Origin: Paramesorhizobium sp049065735
GTDB lineage: Bacteria; Pseudomonadota; Alphaproteobacteria; Rhizobiales; Rhizobiaceae
Direction of reading: 5' to 3'
DNA length: 64,000 nt
NCBI RefSeq assembly: GCF_049065735.1
Contig: NZ_JBAKHD010000004.1
Coordinates: 248,001 to 312,000 of the forward strand
Both the position numbers and the translations under genes were made by a program. How positions within the stretch are numbered: position 1 is the first letter of the stretch; each line of letters begins with the position of its first letter. The notes beneath the pieces are model-generated. The model did no database searches. It saw nothing but the letters and a program-made list of their open reading frames with translations, and was not told the origin of the DNA. Shown here one piece after another: positions 45,088-53,433 of this stretch.

Positions 45088-46272
45088 TCTGAACGCAAGC
45101 GTGGAAGAATTGCTCCCGTCAAGTACACATTGGTTCTTCTGATCGGAGCGATAGCCGCACCGCCGGCTTCTTTCGCAGCCGCCATCGAAACCAAGGCGCC
45201 GCAGGCCCTGCTGATCGACGACAAGACCGGCACGGTCCTTCTATCCAAAAACCCCGACGCGCTCATTCCGCCAGCCTCGCTGGCGAAGCTGATGACGATG
45301 GAAGTCGTCTTCGACGCGCTGTCCAAGGGACAATTGTCGCTAGAGCAAACCTTCCCCGTCAGCGAATATGCCTGGCGCACGGGCGGCGCGCCGTCGGGCA
45401 CGTCCACCATGTTCGCCAAGATCAAATCGACGCCAAGGGTGGAGGATCTGATCCAGGGCGTCATCGTCCAGTCGGCCAATGATGGCTGCATCGTGCTGGC
45501 GGAGGGGATGGCGGGAAGCGAAGAGCAGTTTGCCAAACGTATGACGGAGCGGGCGAGGGCGCTGGGCCTGCAAAAATCGACCTTCGTTAATTCGACGGGC
45601 CTGCCTGCGCCGGGGCAGACGGTTTCCATCGCCGAGCTGGTGACGCTCGCCCGCCATATCCACCGCACTTATCCGCAATTCTATAAATATTATCAGCAGG
45701 AAAGCTTCACCTGGAACAACATCACCCAGCGTAACCGCAATCCGCTGCTGCGGCTCGATATCGGCGCGGATGGGCTTGGCACGGGCTATACGCAAGGCTC
45801 CGGCTATGCGCTGATCGCATCGGCGGAGCGCAACGGACGCAGGCTGTTTCTGGGCATGAGCGGCCTTGCCAGTGACAGGGAGCGCGCCGAGGAGGCCCGC
45901 AAGCTCGTTGAATGGGGGATGAGCAATTTTGAGGATGTGCTGCTCTTCCCGGCCAACGATCCCTTGGGCGAGGCAAGTGTTTACGGCGGCGTGCGCTCCT
46001 CGGTCAAACTGCGCACGGGAGAGGCGATCGAGCTTCTCCTGCCCTCGAAGGATCGTCCGCCGCTCAAGGCCCGCGTGGTCTATAACGGCCCGCTGAAGGC
46101 GCCCATCGAGGCGGGCAAAGAGGTGGGTACGCTGAAAATCTGGATGGGCGAGACGCTGCTTCAGGAAAGGCCCGTCTTCGCCGCCGAAACCGTGCCGGAA
46201 GGCAGCATCAGCAAAAAGGCGCTCGACGCGGCGGTCGAACTCGCGACCGGGTGGATCAGGCGGTTTCTCTGA
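45052..46272 (+). CDS. D-alanyl-D-alanine carboxypeptidase-like protein (DacF-like)
   Basis: About 406 residues from the ATG at 45052. A signal segment (YTLVLLIGAIAAPPASFAAA) precedes a peptidase S11 domain with S76-L-A-K79 and S141-A-N143 and a C-terminal beta domain (LRTGEAIELLLPSKDRPPLK, AAETVPEGSISKKALDA). The third motif, normally KTG, reads G243-T-G245 (DGLGTGYTQGSG), so a conserved lysine is missing. The start is uncertain: no ATG/GTG lies between the repeat and the signal segment. The reading frame runs back through repeat A to ATGs at 45052, 44986 and 44881. Activity may be altered; otherwise it trims murein pentapeptides. Confidence 0.88.
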   Translation: MRGRCPAGQRGVSERKRGRIAPVKYTLVLLIGAIAAPPASFAAAIETKAPQALLIDDKTGTVLLSKNPDALIPPASLAKLMTMEVVFDALSKGQLSLEQTFPVSEYAWRTGGAPSGTSTMFAKIKSTPRVEDLIQGVIVQSANDGCIVLAEGMAGSEEQFAKRMTERARALGLQKSTFVNSTGLPAPGQTVSIAELVTLARHIHRTYPQFYKYYQQESFTWNNITQRNRNPLLRLDIGADGLGTGYTQGSGYALIASAERNGRRLFLGMSGLASDRERAEEARKLVEWGMSNFEDVLLFPANDPLGEASVYGGVRSSVKLRTGEAIELLLPSKDRPPLKARVVYNGPLKAPIEAGKEVGTLKIWMGETLLQERPVFAAETVPEGSISKKALDAAVELATGWIRRFL

Positions 46273-46288
46273 AAAAGTTGAAGAGTGA

Positions 46289-46342
46289 AGGGTGAATAGC
46301 GAATGGAAATGTCCTATTCACCATTCACCAATCATCATTCAC
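46289..46342. repeat. imperfect inverted repeat before tmk
   Basis: GTGAAGGGTGAATAGCGAAT on the left and CCTATTCACCATTCACC on the right form an imperfect inverted repeat, probably another small palindromic element. It overlaps the upstream open frame of tmk, which argues that the true tmk start is the GTG at 46354. Confidence 0.55.
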
Positions 46343-46353
46343 CGGAAACGCGC

Positions 46354-47001
46354 GTGGCAGGACTGTTCATCACATTCGAAGGCGGGGAAGGGGCGGGGAA
46401 ATCCACCCAGATCAGGCGTCTCGCCGCCCATCTTGCCGATGAGGGCATTGAGACGCTCGTCACCCGCGAGCCCGGCGGTTCCGCTGGCGCGGAGGCGGTG
46501 CGGCATGTCATCTTGAGCGGCGCGGCCGAGGCGTTCGGCCCGGCCATGGAGGCGGTGCTGTTCGCCGCCGCGCGCAATGACCATGTGGAGCAGGTGATCC
46601 GCCCCGCGCTCGAAGCCGGCAGGACGGTGCTCTGCGACCGTTTCATCGATTCGGGCCGTGTCTATCAGGGCGTGACCGGCGATCTCGATCCTGATCTTAT
46701 CGGCATGCTGGAACGCGTGGCCATCGACGGCGCCATGCCTGACCTTACGCTGATCCTCGATTTGCCGGCTAAGGATGGGCTCGCCCGCGCCATGAAAAGG
46801 CGGGGGGAGGAGACTGCGGACCGCTTCGAAAAGGAGACGCTCGAACGTCATGAGGCGCGGCGCGAGGCTTTTCTCGCCATCGCGGCGGCGGAACCGGAGC
46901 GCTGCAGGATCATCGACGCCGCGCGACCTGAAGATGAGGTGAGCGCGGAGATCATCGCCATCGTCGACAGGCTGATTGCCAGCCGGGGGCAGGGCGCATG
47001 A
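46354..47001 (+). CDS. tmk: thymidylate kinase
   Basis: A 215-residue kinase phosphorylating dTMP to dTDP. P-loop EGGEGAGKST, DR(E)PGG-like TREPGGSAGAE, and CDRFIDSGRVYQG are present; the lid lies at KRRGEETADRFEKE. The GTG at 46354 gives the family start (V/M)AGLFITFEGGEG; an ATG at 46303 would add residues translated from a repeat. Its last four bases overlap the start of holB (ATGA). Confidence 0.94.
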   Translation: MAGLFITFEGGEGAGKSTQIRRLAAHLADEGIETLVTREPGGSAGAEAVRHVILSGAAEAFGPAMEAVLFAAARNDHVEQVIRPALEAGRTVLCDRFIDSGRVYQGVTGDLDPDLIGMLERVAIDGAMPDLTLILDLPAKDGLARAMKRRGEETADRFEKETLERHEARREAFLAIAAAEPERCRIIDAARPEDEVSAEIIAIVDRLIASRGQGA

Positions 47002-48068
47002 TCGGCGAGATCAACGCGCAGGAAACGCATGACGCCATCGACGGCGTGCCCGCGCCGGCAGCGAACGGCTTTCTCGTCGGGCATGAGGACATCAGCGCCT
47101 TTCTCGCCCGCACCTATCGCAGCGGCAGGATGCACCATGCACTGCTGTTCGAGGGGCCGCGCGGGGTAGGCAAAGCGACGCTGGCCTTTCACCTCGCCGG
47201 GCATATGCTGAAATATCCCGTCAGCGCCGAAGCCCCGGAGGAGATCGCCGCGCCGGATTTTTCAAGTCCGCTCTATCGGCAGATCGCCGGAGGCATGCAT
47301 CCCGCAATCCTCCATATCGACCGCCCGCTCGACCAGAAGACCGGCAAATTCAAGACAGGCATCACCATCGAGGAAATTCGCCGGGTGGCGCATTTCCTTG
47401 GCCGCACCTCCCATGACGGCGCGTGGCGGATCGTCATCGTCGATCCCGCCGATGACATGAACCGCAATGCGGCGAACGCGCTTTTGAAAACGCTCGAGGA
47501 GCCGCCCGCCCGCGCGCTGTTCATCCTGATTTCTCATTCCGCCGGACGTCTGCTGCCCACCATCCGCTCCCGCTGCCAGACGCTGCAGTTCAAGCCGCTG
47601 GACGATACGTCGATGGAAAAGGCCCTCGCCGCCATCGGGCCGGGCATCGGTTTCGATGCAGCGCAGGGGCTATCCGCCCTCGTCGAGCGCTCGGAGGGGA
47701 GCGTACGCAAGGCGGCGCTGCTCATCGCCCATGGCGGCCTCGAAATCGCCGGCACTGCGGACGCAATTCTTGGCAAAAAACAGTTCGACCTGCCGCAGGC
47801 GCAGGCGCTGGCCGGCGCTTTGAGCGGGCGCGAGGCGGAAATCCAGTACGATCTCTTCCTCGATCACCTAATGGAACGCATCGCCTTGGAAGCCCGCCGT
47901 CACGCGGAGGAGGGGGCAGTCCGGCCCGCTAATGCCTGGTCCGCCTTCTGGGACCGCATACGCCGCGAGATCACCGAAACGCAGGCCTTCAACCTCGACC
48001 GCAAGCAGGCCGTGCTGATCCTCCTGGAAAAGACCCACCGGGCGTTTCAAAATGGGGTGCCGGAATAG
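46998..48068 (+). CDS. holB: DNA polymerase III subunit delta prime
   Basis: A 356-residue clamp-loader subunit. GHEDISAFLARTYRSGRMHH, the P-loop-like GPRGVGKAT, SRC-type motif TIRSRCQTLQF and LLKTLEEPPARALFILISHS mark the DnaX/HolB family. It opens the sliding clamp with the tau/gamma and delta subunits. The tmk-holB coupling (ATGA overlap) is common. metG and tatD follow, a frequent order, but here a 258-base gap carrying a CRISPR-like repeat separates holB and metG. Confidence 0.93.
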   Translation: MIGEINAQETHDAIDGVPAPAANGFLVGHEDISAFLARTYRSGRMHHALLFEGPRGVGKATLAFHLAGHMLKYPVSAEAPEEIAAPDFSSPLYRQIAGGMHPAILHIDRPLDQKTGKFKTGITIEEIRRVAHFLGRTSHDGAWRIVIVDPADDMNRNAANALLKTLEEPPARALFILISHSAGRLLPTIRSRCQTLQFKPLDDTSMEKALAAIGPGIGFDAAQGLSALVERSEGSVRKAALLIAHGGLEIAGTADAILGKKQFDLPQAQALAGALSGREAEIQYDLFLDHLMERIALEARRHAEEGAVRPANAWSAFWDRIRREITETQAFNLDRKQAVLILLEKTHRAFQNGVPE

Positions 48069-48071
48069 GAA

Positions 48072-48092
48072 AAGGGGGGCGATCCCCCTCTT
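48072..48092 (+). terminator. candidate terminator after holB
   Basis: AAGGGGGG-CGAT-CCCCCTCTT forms a short GC hairpin four bases after the holB stop codon, followed by a weak pyrimidine run. It would separate tmk-holB from metG transcription. Confidence 0.5.
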
Positions 48093-48124
48093 CCAGAATA
48101 CCTATTCCGACATACCATAACACA

Positions 48125-48156
48125 GTTTCGATCCACGCCCTCAGGTGAAAGGCGAC
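48125..48156 (-). CRISPR. solo CRISPR-repeat-like 32-mer
   Basis: On the minus strand the 32 bases read GTCGCCTTTC-ACCTGAGGGC-GTGGATCGAAAC. The first five and last fourteen bases are identical to the array repeat at 6515-8808, and 24 of 32 positions agree in total. The central stem-loop differs and would pair CGCC with GGCG. No second copy is found within 150 bases on either side, so no array exists here. It may be a remnant of a second I-C-like array or a crRNA-like unit. Confidence 0.6.
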
Positions 48157-48326
48157 GACTTCCTTTATCGCGATCTGCCTCCTACGTCAAAATCCTGTTC
48201 TGTGTAATGGCGAGTTCAGTATCAGTTAATTGATAACATTATGATTTCGACCGAAACCGTAGCATTCTTCGCCGACATGCGTTATTCCAACCGCACTCAT
48301 CAGAAAATATGTCAGTCAGGTCACGC

Positions 48327-49871
48327 ATGAGCCGCGAGAAATTCTATATCACCACTGCGATTTCCTACCCGAACGGCAAGCCGCATATCGGCCATGCGTA
48401 TGAGCTGATCGCCACCGATGCGCTTGCCCGGTTTCAGCGGCTGGACGGCAAGGATGTGCATTTCCTCACCGGCACCGACGAGCATGGCATCAAGATGCTC
48501 CAGACGGCCAAGAAGGAAGGCATTACCCCCCGTGAACTGGCGGACCGCAATGCGGGCGAATTCCAGCGCATGGCGCAGGCGCTGAACGCCTCCAATGATG
48601 ATTTCATCCGCACCACCGAAAAACGTCACCACGCCGCCTCGCAGGCGATCTGGAAGGCGATGGAAGCAAGTGGCGACATCTACAAGGACAGCTATTCCGG
48701 CTGGTACTCCGTGCGCGACGAAGCCTATTACGGCGAAGAAGAAACTACCGTCCGCGAGGATGGCGTGCGTTACGGCCCGCAGGGTACGCCGGTCGAATGG
48801 GTGGAGGAGGAGAGCTATTTCTTCCGCCTTTCCGCATATCAGGACAAGCTTCTGGCGCTCTATGAAAGCCAGCCGGATTTTGTCGGGCCGTCCGAGCGGC
48901 GCAATGAGGTGGTGTCCTTCGTCAAATCCGGCCTGAAGGATCTGTCGATATCGCGCACCACCTTCGACTGGGGCATTCCGGTTCCCGGCGATGAAAAGCA
49001 CGTGATGTATGTGTGGGTGGACGCGCTCACCAACTATCTGACCGCCATCGGTTATCCCGACACCAAGGCGGAGAAATTCGGCTTCTGGCCTGCCGTTCAC
49101 ATCATCGGCAAGGATATCGTCCGCTTCCACGCCGTCTACTGGCCGGCCTTCCTGATGTCGGCGGGCGTCGAGCTGCCGCGTCGCGTCTTCGCCCATGGCT
49201 TCCTCTTTAACCGCGGTGAGAAGATGTCGAAGTCGGTCGGCAATGTGATCGACCCCTTCACCATGGTCGAGCATTACGGCCTCGATGCGGTGCGCTATTT
49301 CTTCCTGCGCGAGGTGCCGTTCGGGCAGGATGGCAGCTACAGCCATGAGGCCATCGTCAACCGCACCAATGCCGATCTCGCCAATGATCTCGGCAATCTG
49401 GCGCAGCGCTCGCTCTCCATGATCGCCAAGAATTGCGAGGGCAAGGTGCCGGAGCCGGGCGCATTCACCGACGCGGACAAGGCGATACTGGACCAGGCCA
49501 ATGCGGCGCTGGAAACCGCGCGCAAAGCCATGGGCGAGCAGGCCCCGCATCAAGCGCTCGCGGCGATCTTCGCCGTCGTCGCCGAAGCGAACCGCTATTT
49601 CGCGGCGCAGGAGCCCTGGGCGCTGCGCAAGACCGATCCCGCCCGCATGGCAACCGTACTCTACGTTACGGCGGAAGTGCTGCGCCGTGTCGCTATCCTG
49701 ACGCAGCCCTTTATTCCGGGATCCGCGGCAAAGCTGCTCGACATCCTGGCCGTGTCCGAGGATAAGCGCAATTTCGCCGATATCGAAAGCGGCGCGCTTG
49801 TCGGCGGTTCACCGCTGCCCGCGCCGCAGCCTGTCTTCCCGCGCTATGTGGAACCCGACAAGCAGGACTGA
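48327..49871 (+). CDS. metG: methionyl-tRNA synthetase
   Basis: A 514-residue class I synthetase. HIGH motif in PHIGHAYELIATDALARF, TGTDEHGIKM, and the KMSKS loop EKMSKSVGNVIDPF are present, then the anticodon-binding helical domain. The C-terminal dimerisation domain of long MetRS forms is absent, normal for this group. The ATG at 48327 (MSREKFYITTAISYPN) is preferred to an ATG at 48309. tatD starts six bases after its stop. Confidence 0.96.
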   Translation: MSREKFYITTAISYPNGKPHIGHAYELIATDALARFQRLDGKDVHFLTGTDEHGIKMLQTAKKEGITPRELADRNAGEFQRMAQALNASNDDFIRTTEKRHHAASQAIWKAMEASGDIYKDSYSGWYSVRDEAYYGEEETTVREDGVRYGPQGTPVEWVEEESYFFRLSAYQDKLLALYESQPDFVGPSERRNEVVSFVKSGLKDLSISRTTFDWGIPVPGDEKHVMYVWVDALTNYLTAIGYPDTKAEKFGFWPAVHIIGKDIVRFHAVYWPAFLMSAGVELPRRVFAHGFLFNRGEKMSKSVGNVIDPFTMVEHYGLDAVRYFFLREVPFGQDGSYSHEAIVNRTNADLANDLGNLAQRSLSMIAKNCEGKVPEPGAFTDADKAILDQANAALETARKAMGEQAPHQALAAIFAVVAEANRYFAAQEPWALRKTDPARMATVLYVTAEVLRRVAILTQPFIPGSAAKLLDILAVSEDKRNFADIESGALVGGSPLPAPQPVFPRYVEPDKQD

Positions 49872-49876
49872 GGCGA

Positions 49877-50674
49877 ATGCTCATTGACAGCCATTGCCAT
49901 CTGGATTTTCCTGACTTTGCCGAGGAGCGCGATGCGATCATCCAGCGCGCCCTCGATGCCGGCGTGGGCCGCATGGTGACGATCTCCACCCGTGTCAGGC
50001 GCTTCGACCAGATCCGCGCCATCGCCGAGCAATATGACGAAGTCTATTGCTCCATCGGCACGCACCCCAACAATGCGCATGAAGAACCCGATGTTATGGC
50101 TGACGAGCTGATTCAATTCGCGCAGCATCCGAAGGTGGTGGCGATAGGAGAGGCGGGGCTCGACTATCACTATGATTACGCGCCGCCCGAGATACAGGCC
50201 AAGAGCTTCCGCGCCCATATCGAGGCGGCCCGGCAGACGGGATTACCGCTCGTCATCCACGCGCGCAGCGCCGACGAGGACATGGCTGATATCCTGACGG
50301 AGGAAACAGGGAAGGGGGCATTTCCCTTCATCCTGCATTGCTTCTCATCGGGCAGGGCGCTTGCCGAAACCGGGCTCGAACTCGGCGGCTATATCTCCTT
50401 CTCCGGCATCCTGACCTTCAAGAACTCCGAGGAATTGCGGGACATCGCCCGCATCGTGCCGCGTGACCGTCTGCTAGTGGAAACCGACGCGCCCTATCTC
50501 GCGCCCGTACCGCATCGCGGCAAGCGCAACGAGCCGTCCTTCGTCCGCCACACGGCGGCGGTATTGGCTGAGACCATTGGCGTAGACGAAGCGGAACTGG
50601 CGCGGATTACAACCGGAAACGTGTTCCGCTTATTCTCGAAAATGCCGAAGCCCACGGAAGGCGAATATGCCTGA
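49877..50674 (+). CDS. tatD: TatD-family metal-dependent hydrolase
   Basis: A 265-residue TIM-barrel hydrolase. Metal ligands are in DSHCHLDFPDF, GEAGLDYHYDYA, LVIHARSADED, LHCFSSG and VETDAPYLAP. TatD proteins have 3'-5' exonuclease activity on DNA and are linked to repair or DNA turnover. It is coupled to metG (six-base gap) and to the next gene (eight-base overlap). Confidence 0.94.
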   Translation: MLIDSHCHLDFPDFAEERDAIIQRALDAGVGRMVTISTRVRRFDQIRAIAEQYDEVYCSIGTHPNNAHEEPDVMADELIQFAQHPKVVAIGEAGLDYHYDYAPPEIQAKSFRAHIEAARQTGLPLVIHARSADEDMADILTEETGKGAFPFILHCFSSGRALAETGLELGGYISFSGILTFKNSEELRDIARIVPRDRLLVETDAPYLAPVPHRGKRNEPSFVRHTAAVLAETIGVDEAELARITTGNVFRLFSKMPKPTEGEYA

Positions 50675-51476
50675 CCGGCTGCGCTTCACCATTCTTGGCT
50701 GCGGCTCTTCGCCCGGCGTGCCGCGCATCAATGGCGACTGGGGCAATTGCGATCCAACCAACCCAAAAAACCGCCGCCGCCGCACGGCCATGCTGGTGGA
50801 ACGCATCGCCGAAAGCGATGCGGTGACGACAATCGTCATCGATACCGGACCGGATTTCCGCGCGCAGATGATCGATGCCGGGGCAGGGCCGCTCGATGCG
50901 GTCGTCTATACCCATGGGCATGCCGACCATATCCACGGCATCGACGATCTCAGAACCTACGCCTTCTTCAAGGGCCAACTCATGGACATCTATGCCGACC
51001 GCGCGACCTTGAACCGCCTCGATGAAGCCTTTGGCTATTGCTTCGAAACGCCGCCCGGCTCGAAATATCCGCCGATCCTGAAGGCACACCAGATCGACGA
51101 GGACACGCCCTTCGAGATCGAAGGCGCAGGCGGCGCGATCCGGTTCCAGCCGCTGCCGCAGGTGCATGGCGATATCATGTCCATCGGCTACCGCATCGGC
51201 GACGTCGCTTATTGCCCGGATGTAAGCGCGTTTCCGGAGCGAACCGTCGAGCGCCTGCAAGGGCTCGACATACTCATCATCGACGCCCTGCAATACCGCA
51301 CGCACCCCAGCCATTTCTCACTGGGCGAAGCGCTGGAATGGATCGACCGCCTCAAGCCCAAACACGCGATCCTGACGCATATGCACGTGCCGCTCGACTA
51401 TGAAACGGTGATGCGCGAAACGCCCGATCATGTCGAACCAGCCTATGACGGGCTGCAGTTCGAGGCGGAGGCGTAA
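50667..51476 (+). CDS. MBL-fold metallo-hydrolase (PhnP/RNase Z-like)
   Basis: A 269-residue metallo-beta-lactamase fold protein. The metal motif is THGHADHIHGIDDLR; other ligands are in LPQVHGDIMS, YCPDVSAF, IIDALQYRTHPSHFS and ILTHMHVPLDY. It is close to the PhnP phosphodiesterase group that cleaves cyclic phosphates, but metG-tatD-MBL clusters are widespread and the real substrate is unknown. It overlaps tatD by eight bases. Confidence 0.9.
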   Translation: MPDRLRFTILGCGSSPGVPRINGDWGNCDPTNPKNRRRRTAMLVERIAESDAVTTIVIDTGPDFRAQMIDAGAGPLDAVVYTHGHADHIHGIDDLRTYAFFKGQLMDIYADRATLNRLDEAFGYCFETPPGSKYPPILKAHQIDEDTPFEIEGAGGAIRFQPLPQVHGDIMSIGYRIGDVAYCPDVSAFPERTVERLQGLDILIIDALQYRTHPSHFSLGEALEWIDRLKPKHAILTHMHVPLDYETVMRETPDHVEPAYDGLQFEAEA

Positions 51477-51479
51477 TCG

Positions 51480-52046
51480 GTGGAGATTGCGGGAGGAGCT
51501 ACGCCAGATTTTCCGTCACAGGCCGAAAAAGCGCTTTTCGTCGATCTCTCTTGCCGGCTTTGGGAGCGGATGCAGGAACGGGGGGTGATCAGTCATGGAG
51601 AGTTCTCCGGCCTTTATTATCATGACGGGATAAATTCACACCACAAAGCGCTTTGGGGTCTGGAGCAGGCAGGATTATTTCGCCGAGCGTATCCGGAAAG
51701 AACCATGCTCGCCCTCGATGTGAGAGAGACGGATATTCCAAATGTACTACGGCGACACGCAGAAGAGCTCACGCCAGCGCTGCTGGAGGGCGCTATAGAA
51801 GCGTATATCGATCTGTTTACGGAGTTTCCAAATGATCGTTATCCGGAAGTGCCGGTAACTCGTCGCCCGTTTGAAATTCCAGAAATATACGTGTCTACAT
51901 TCCAGCTTCTGGAAAGTTGCGGTTATGTGATGACAACGGCAGAAGGCACGGTCTGGGCGGACAGGATGATACCGATTATGATGCGCATCGGCGGCGGCTT
52001 ATGGTCGAAAGACGGGATATGTTATTTCGATGAACCGTGCGACTGA
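51480..52046 (+). CDS. hypothetical protein after the MBL gene
   Basis: A 188-residue protein I do not recognise. It has no signal peptide or membrane helix and looks soluble and acidic (DLSCRLWERMQERGVISHGE, LEGAIEAYIDLFTEFPNDRY, TVWADRMIPIMMRIGGGLWS). The GTG start at 51480 is three bases after the upstream stop; ATG at 51570 is a shorter alternative. Its base composition is more AT-rich than the metG-tatD-MBL genes, so it may be a later addition. The distribution could tell whether it belongs to a mobile or immunity-type system. Confidence 0.65.
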   Translation: MEIAGGATPDFPSQAEKALFVDLSCRLWERMQERGVISHGEFSGLYYHDGINSHHKALWGLEQAGLFRRAYPERTMLALDVRETDIPNVLRRHAEELTPALLEGAIEAYIDLFTEFPNDRYPEVPVTRRPFEIPEIYVSTFQLLESCGYVMTTAEGTVWADRMIPIMMRIGGGLWSKDGICYFDEPCD

Positions 52047-52153
52047 TGGATTGGCCTAATCTCCCGGTTAGTGGCAGCTGCTATACGACAAAATCAGATA
52101 AGATAGATTATGGAACGAGGCGTATTCAGCCATACCCACAATGCCTACCATAT

Positions 52154-52633
52154 TCACTTCGCCCGAAGCGCTACGAATGCCTCGCCGCCGCGTCTGTCGT
52201 GCATGAAGATGAATTTGGCGCCCTTGATCTGGGCGGTAAACGGAACGTTTGTGCCGCTCACCGGCGCGCCGGCGGACTTCGACACCGCTTCAATAAACTC
52301 AGCGCGCAGTGCCGTTCCGTCTCCGGTGTAGTTTGGCGTGGTGACGGCGCATTCATGGTTCGGCTCGACCTGCACCGATACCGAATTGTCGGCATTCGAG
52401 CCGATTTGCGCCTTGCCAAGCGGCAAATATTTCACAATGCCGCGCTGCTTGGCGGCCGCTATCGCTCCGTCGAATGACGGCGCCGTCGCAAGGCATACAT
52501 TCCTGAATGTTTCTATCCCGGCATAGGCAGCCGAAACCGCTTTTGCTGGCGTTTGGACGTCCTTGTTCGACGAAGACGTGCTGCAGCCGCTCAACAAGAC
52601 CAGGCTGACCGACAATGCGATGCCGGCCTTCAT
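52154..52633 (-). CDS. putative lipoprotein
   Basis: About 159 residues. Signal segment AGIALSVSLVLLSGCSTSSS holds a lipobox LLSGC, so it is lipid-anchored. The mature part has two more cysteines (NVCLATAPSF, NHECAVTTPN) that may be bonded, and ends FIFMHDRRGGEAFVALRAK. No family recognised. The ATG at 52633 is preferred over 52648. A second lipoprotein gene lies just upstream on the same strand, 40 bases away. Confidence 0.72.
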   Translation of the reverse strand: MKAGIALSVSLVLLSGCSTSSSNKDVQTPAKAVSAAYAGIETFRNVCLATAPSFDGAIAAAKQRGIVKYLPLGKAQIGSNADNSVSVQVEPNHECAVTTPNYTGDGTALRAEFIEAVSKSAGAPVSGTNVPFTAQIKGAKFIFMHDRRGGEAFVALRAK

Positions 52634-52673
52634 AAATGTCTGTTCCATAATATCCCCCCTGAAGTCTTGTGAC

Positions 52674-53258
52674 TTATTTCGGCGTGAGCCAGGTCTTGAC
52701 GTGCTTGACGAAATCCGTCGCGAGCTTTTCCGCCAGCCCCTCCTGGCTTTTGGTCATCGCCGCATTGATGGCCATTGCGACCAGGTGGCCGCCCAGATCG
52801 CCGCCCTTCACGCCGCGGTTCTCGCCATAAATGCGTGGATTCTGCGCAATCAGCCGTCCGCTGCCCACGTCTTCCAGGCGAACCGTACCAGTGATCGAGC
52901 TATTGCTTCCCATCAGCACGCGGCCTTGGGCCGAGGCAAGGTCGGCGCGCTGCAAGGTGATGACCAGACGTGCCGGGGTTGAGCCACCGGGATACCCTCT
53001 CAGCTCACGGGTGGCGACTGTGCGCAGCGCGTTTTCGACGATAACCACCTGTTCTTCCGGCGTCTTGCCGTTGATCATAGGCAAACCTGTCGCGACATCA
53101 GGCGTGGATTCCACCTGAATCTCGGCGACCCGAATCCCTTTCAAGGCTTCGACAAGACGAGGATCGCGCGTCATGCACCCCGTCAAAATGAAAGCACCGA
53201 CGACCACGGCAAGAACCGCCCTGATCCATCCCCGTTGCTGGAGATTGCCAGAAAACAT
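52674..53258 (-). CDS. putative lipoprotein
   Basis: About 194 residues. Lipobox FILTGCMTRDP follows a hydrophobic segment. The mature part reads GIRVAEIQVESTPDVATGLP, LVITLQRADLASAQGRVL, GSNSSITGTVRLEDVGSGR, suggesting a beta-rich domain. The ATG at 53258 follows AAAAGGAGTGGGG, a strong ribosome site; the longer frame to 53336 is not needed. Function unknown. With the neighbour at 52154 it forms a pair of envelope lipoproteins. Confidence 0.78.
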   Translation of the reverse strand: MFSGNLQQRGWIRAVLAVVVGAFILTGCMTRDPRLVEALKGIRVAEIQVESTPDVATGLPMINGKTPEEQVVIVENALRTVATRELRGYPGGSTPARLVITLQRADLASAQGRVLMGSNSSITGTVRLEDVGSGRLIAQNPRIYGENRGVKGGDLGGHLVAMAINAAMTKSQEGLAEKLATDFVKHVKTWLTPK

Positions 53259-53433
53259 ACCCCACTCCTTTTCCGCTCCCCCAGAGCGGCATGTCGCGGT
53301 CACCAGCCCCTGCCGGTGATCCGTGGCGGCTTTCAAGGCCGCCTTCCCTCACCCGCTCAATGGCCGAAAACGGCGCGCGAACCAATCCCCCAAAATTGGG
53401 AAGGCGGAAATAAATCTATGGAATAAAAAGCGG

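Noticed and set aside
48069..48326. SAM or other riboswitch upstream of metG.
   Set aside because: I found no conserved aptamer core; the gap holds a terminator and the CRISPR-like repeat only.
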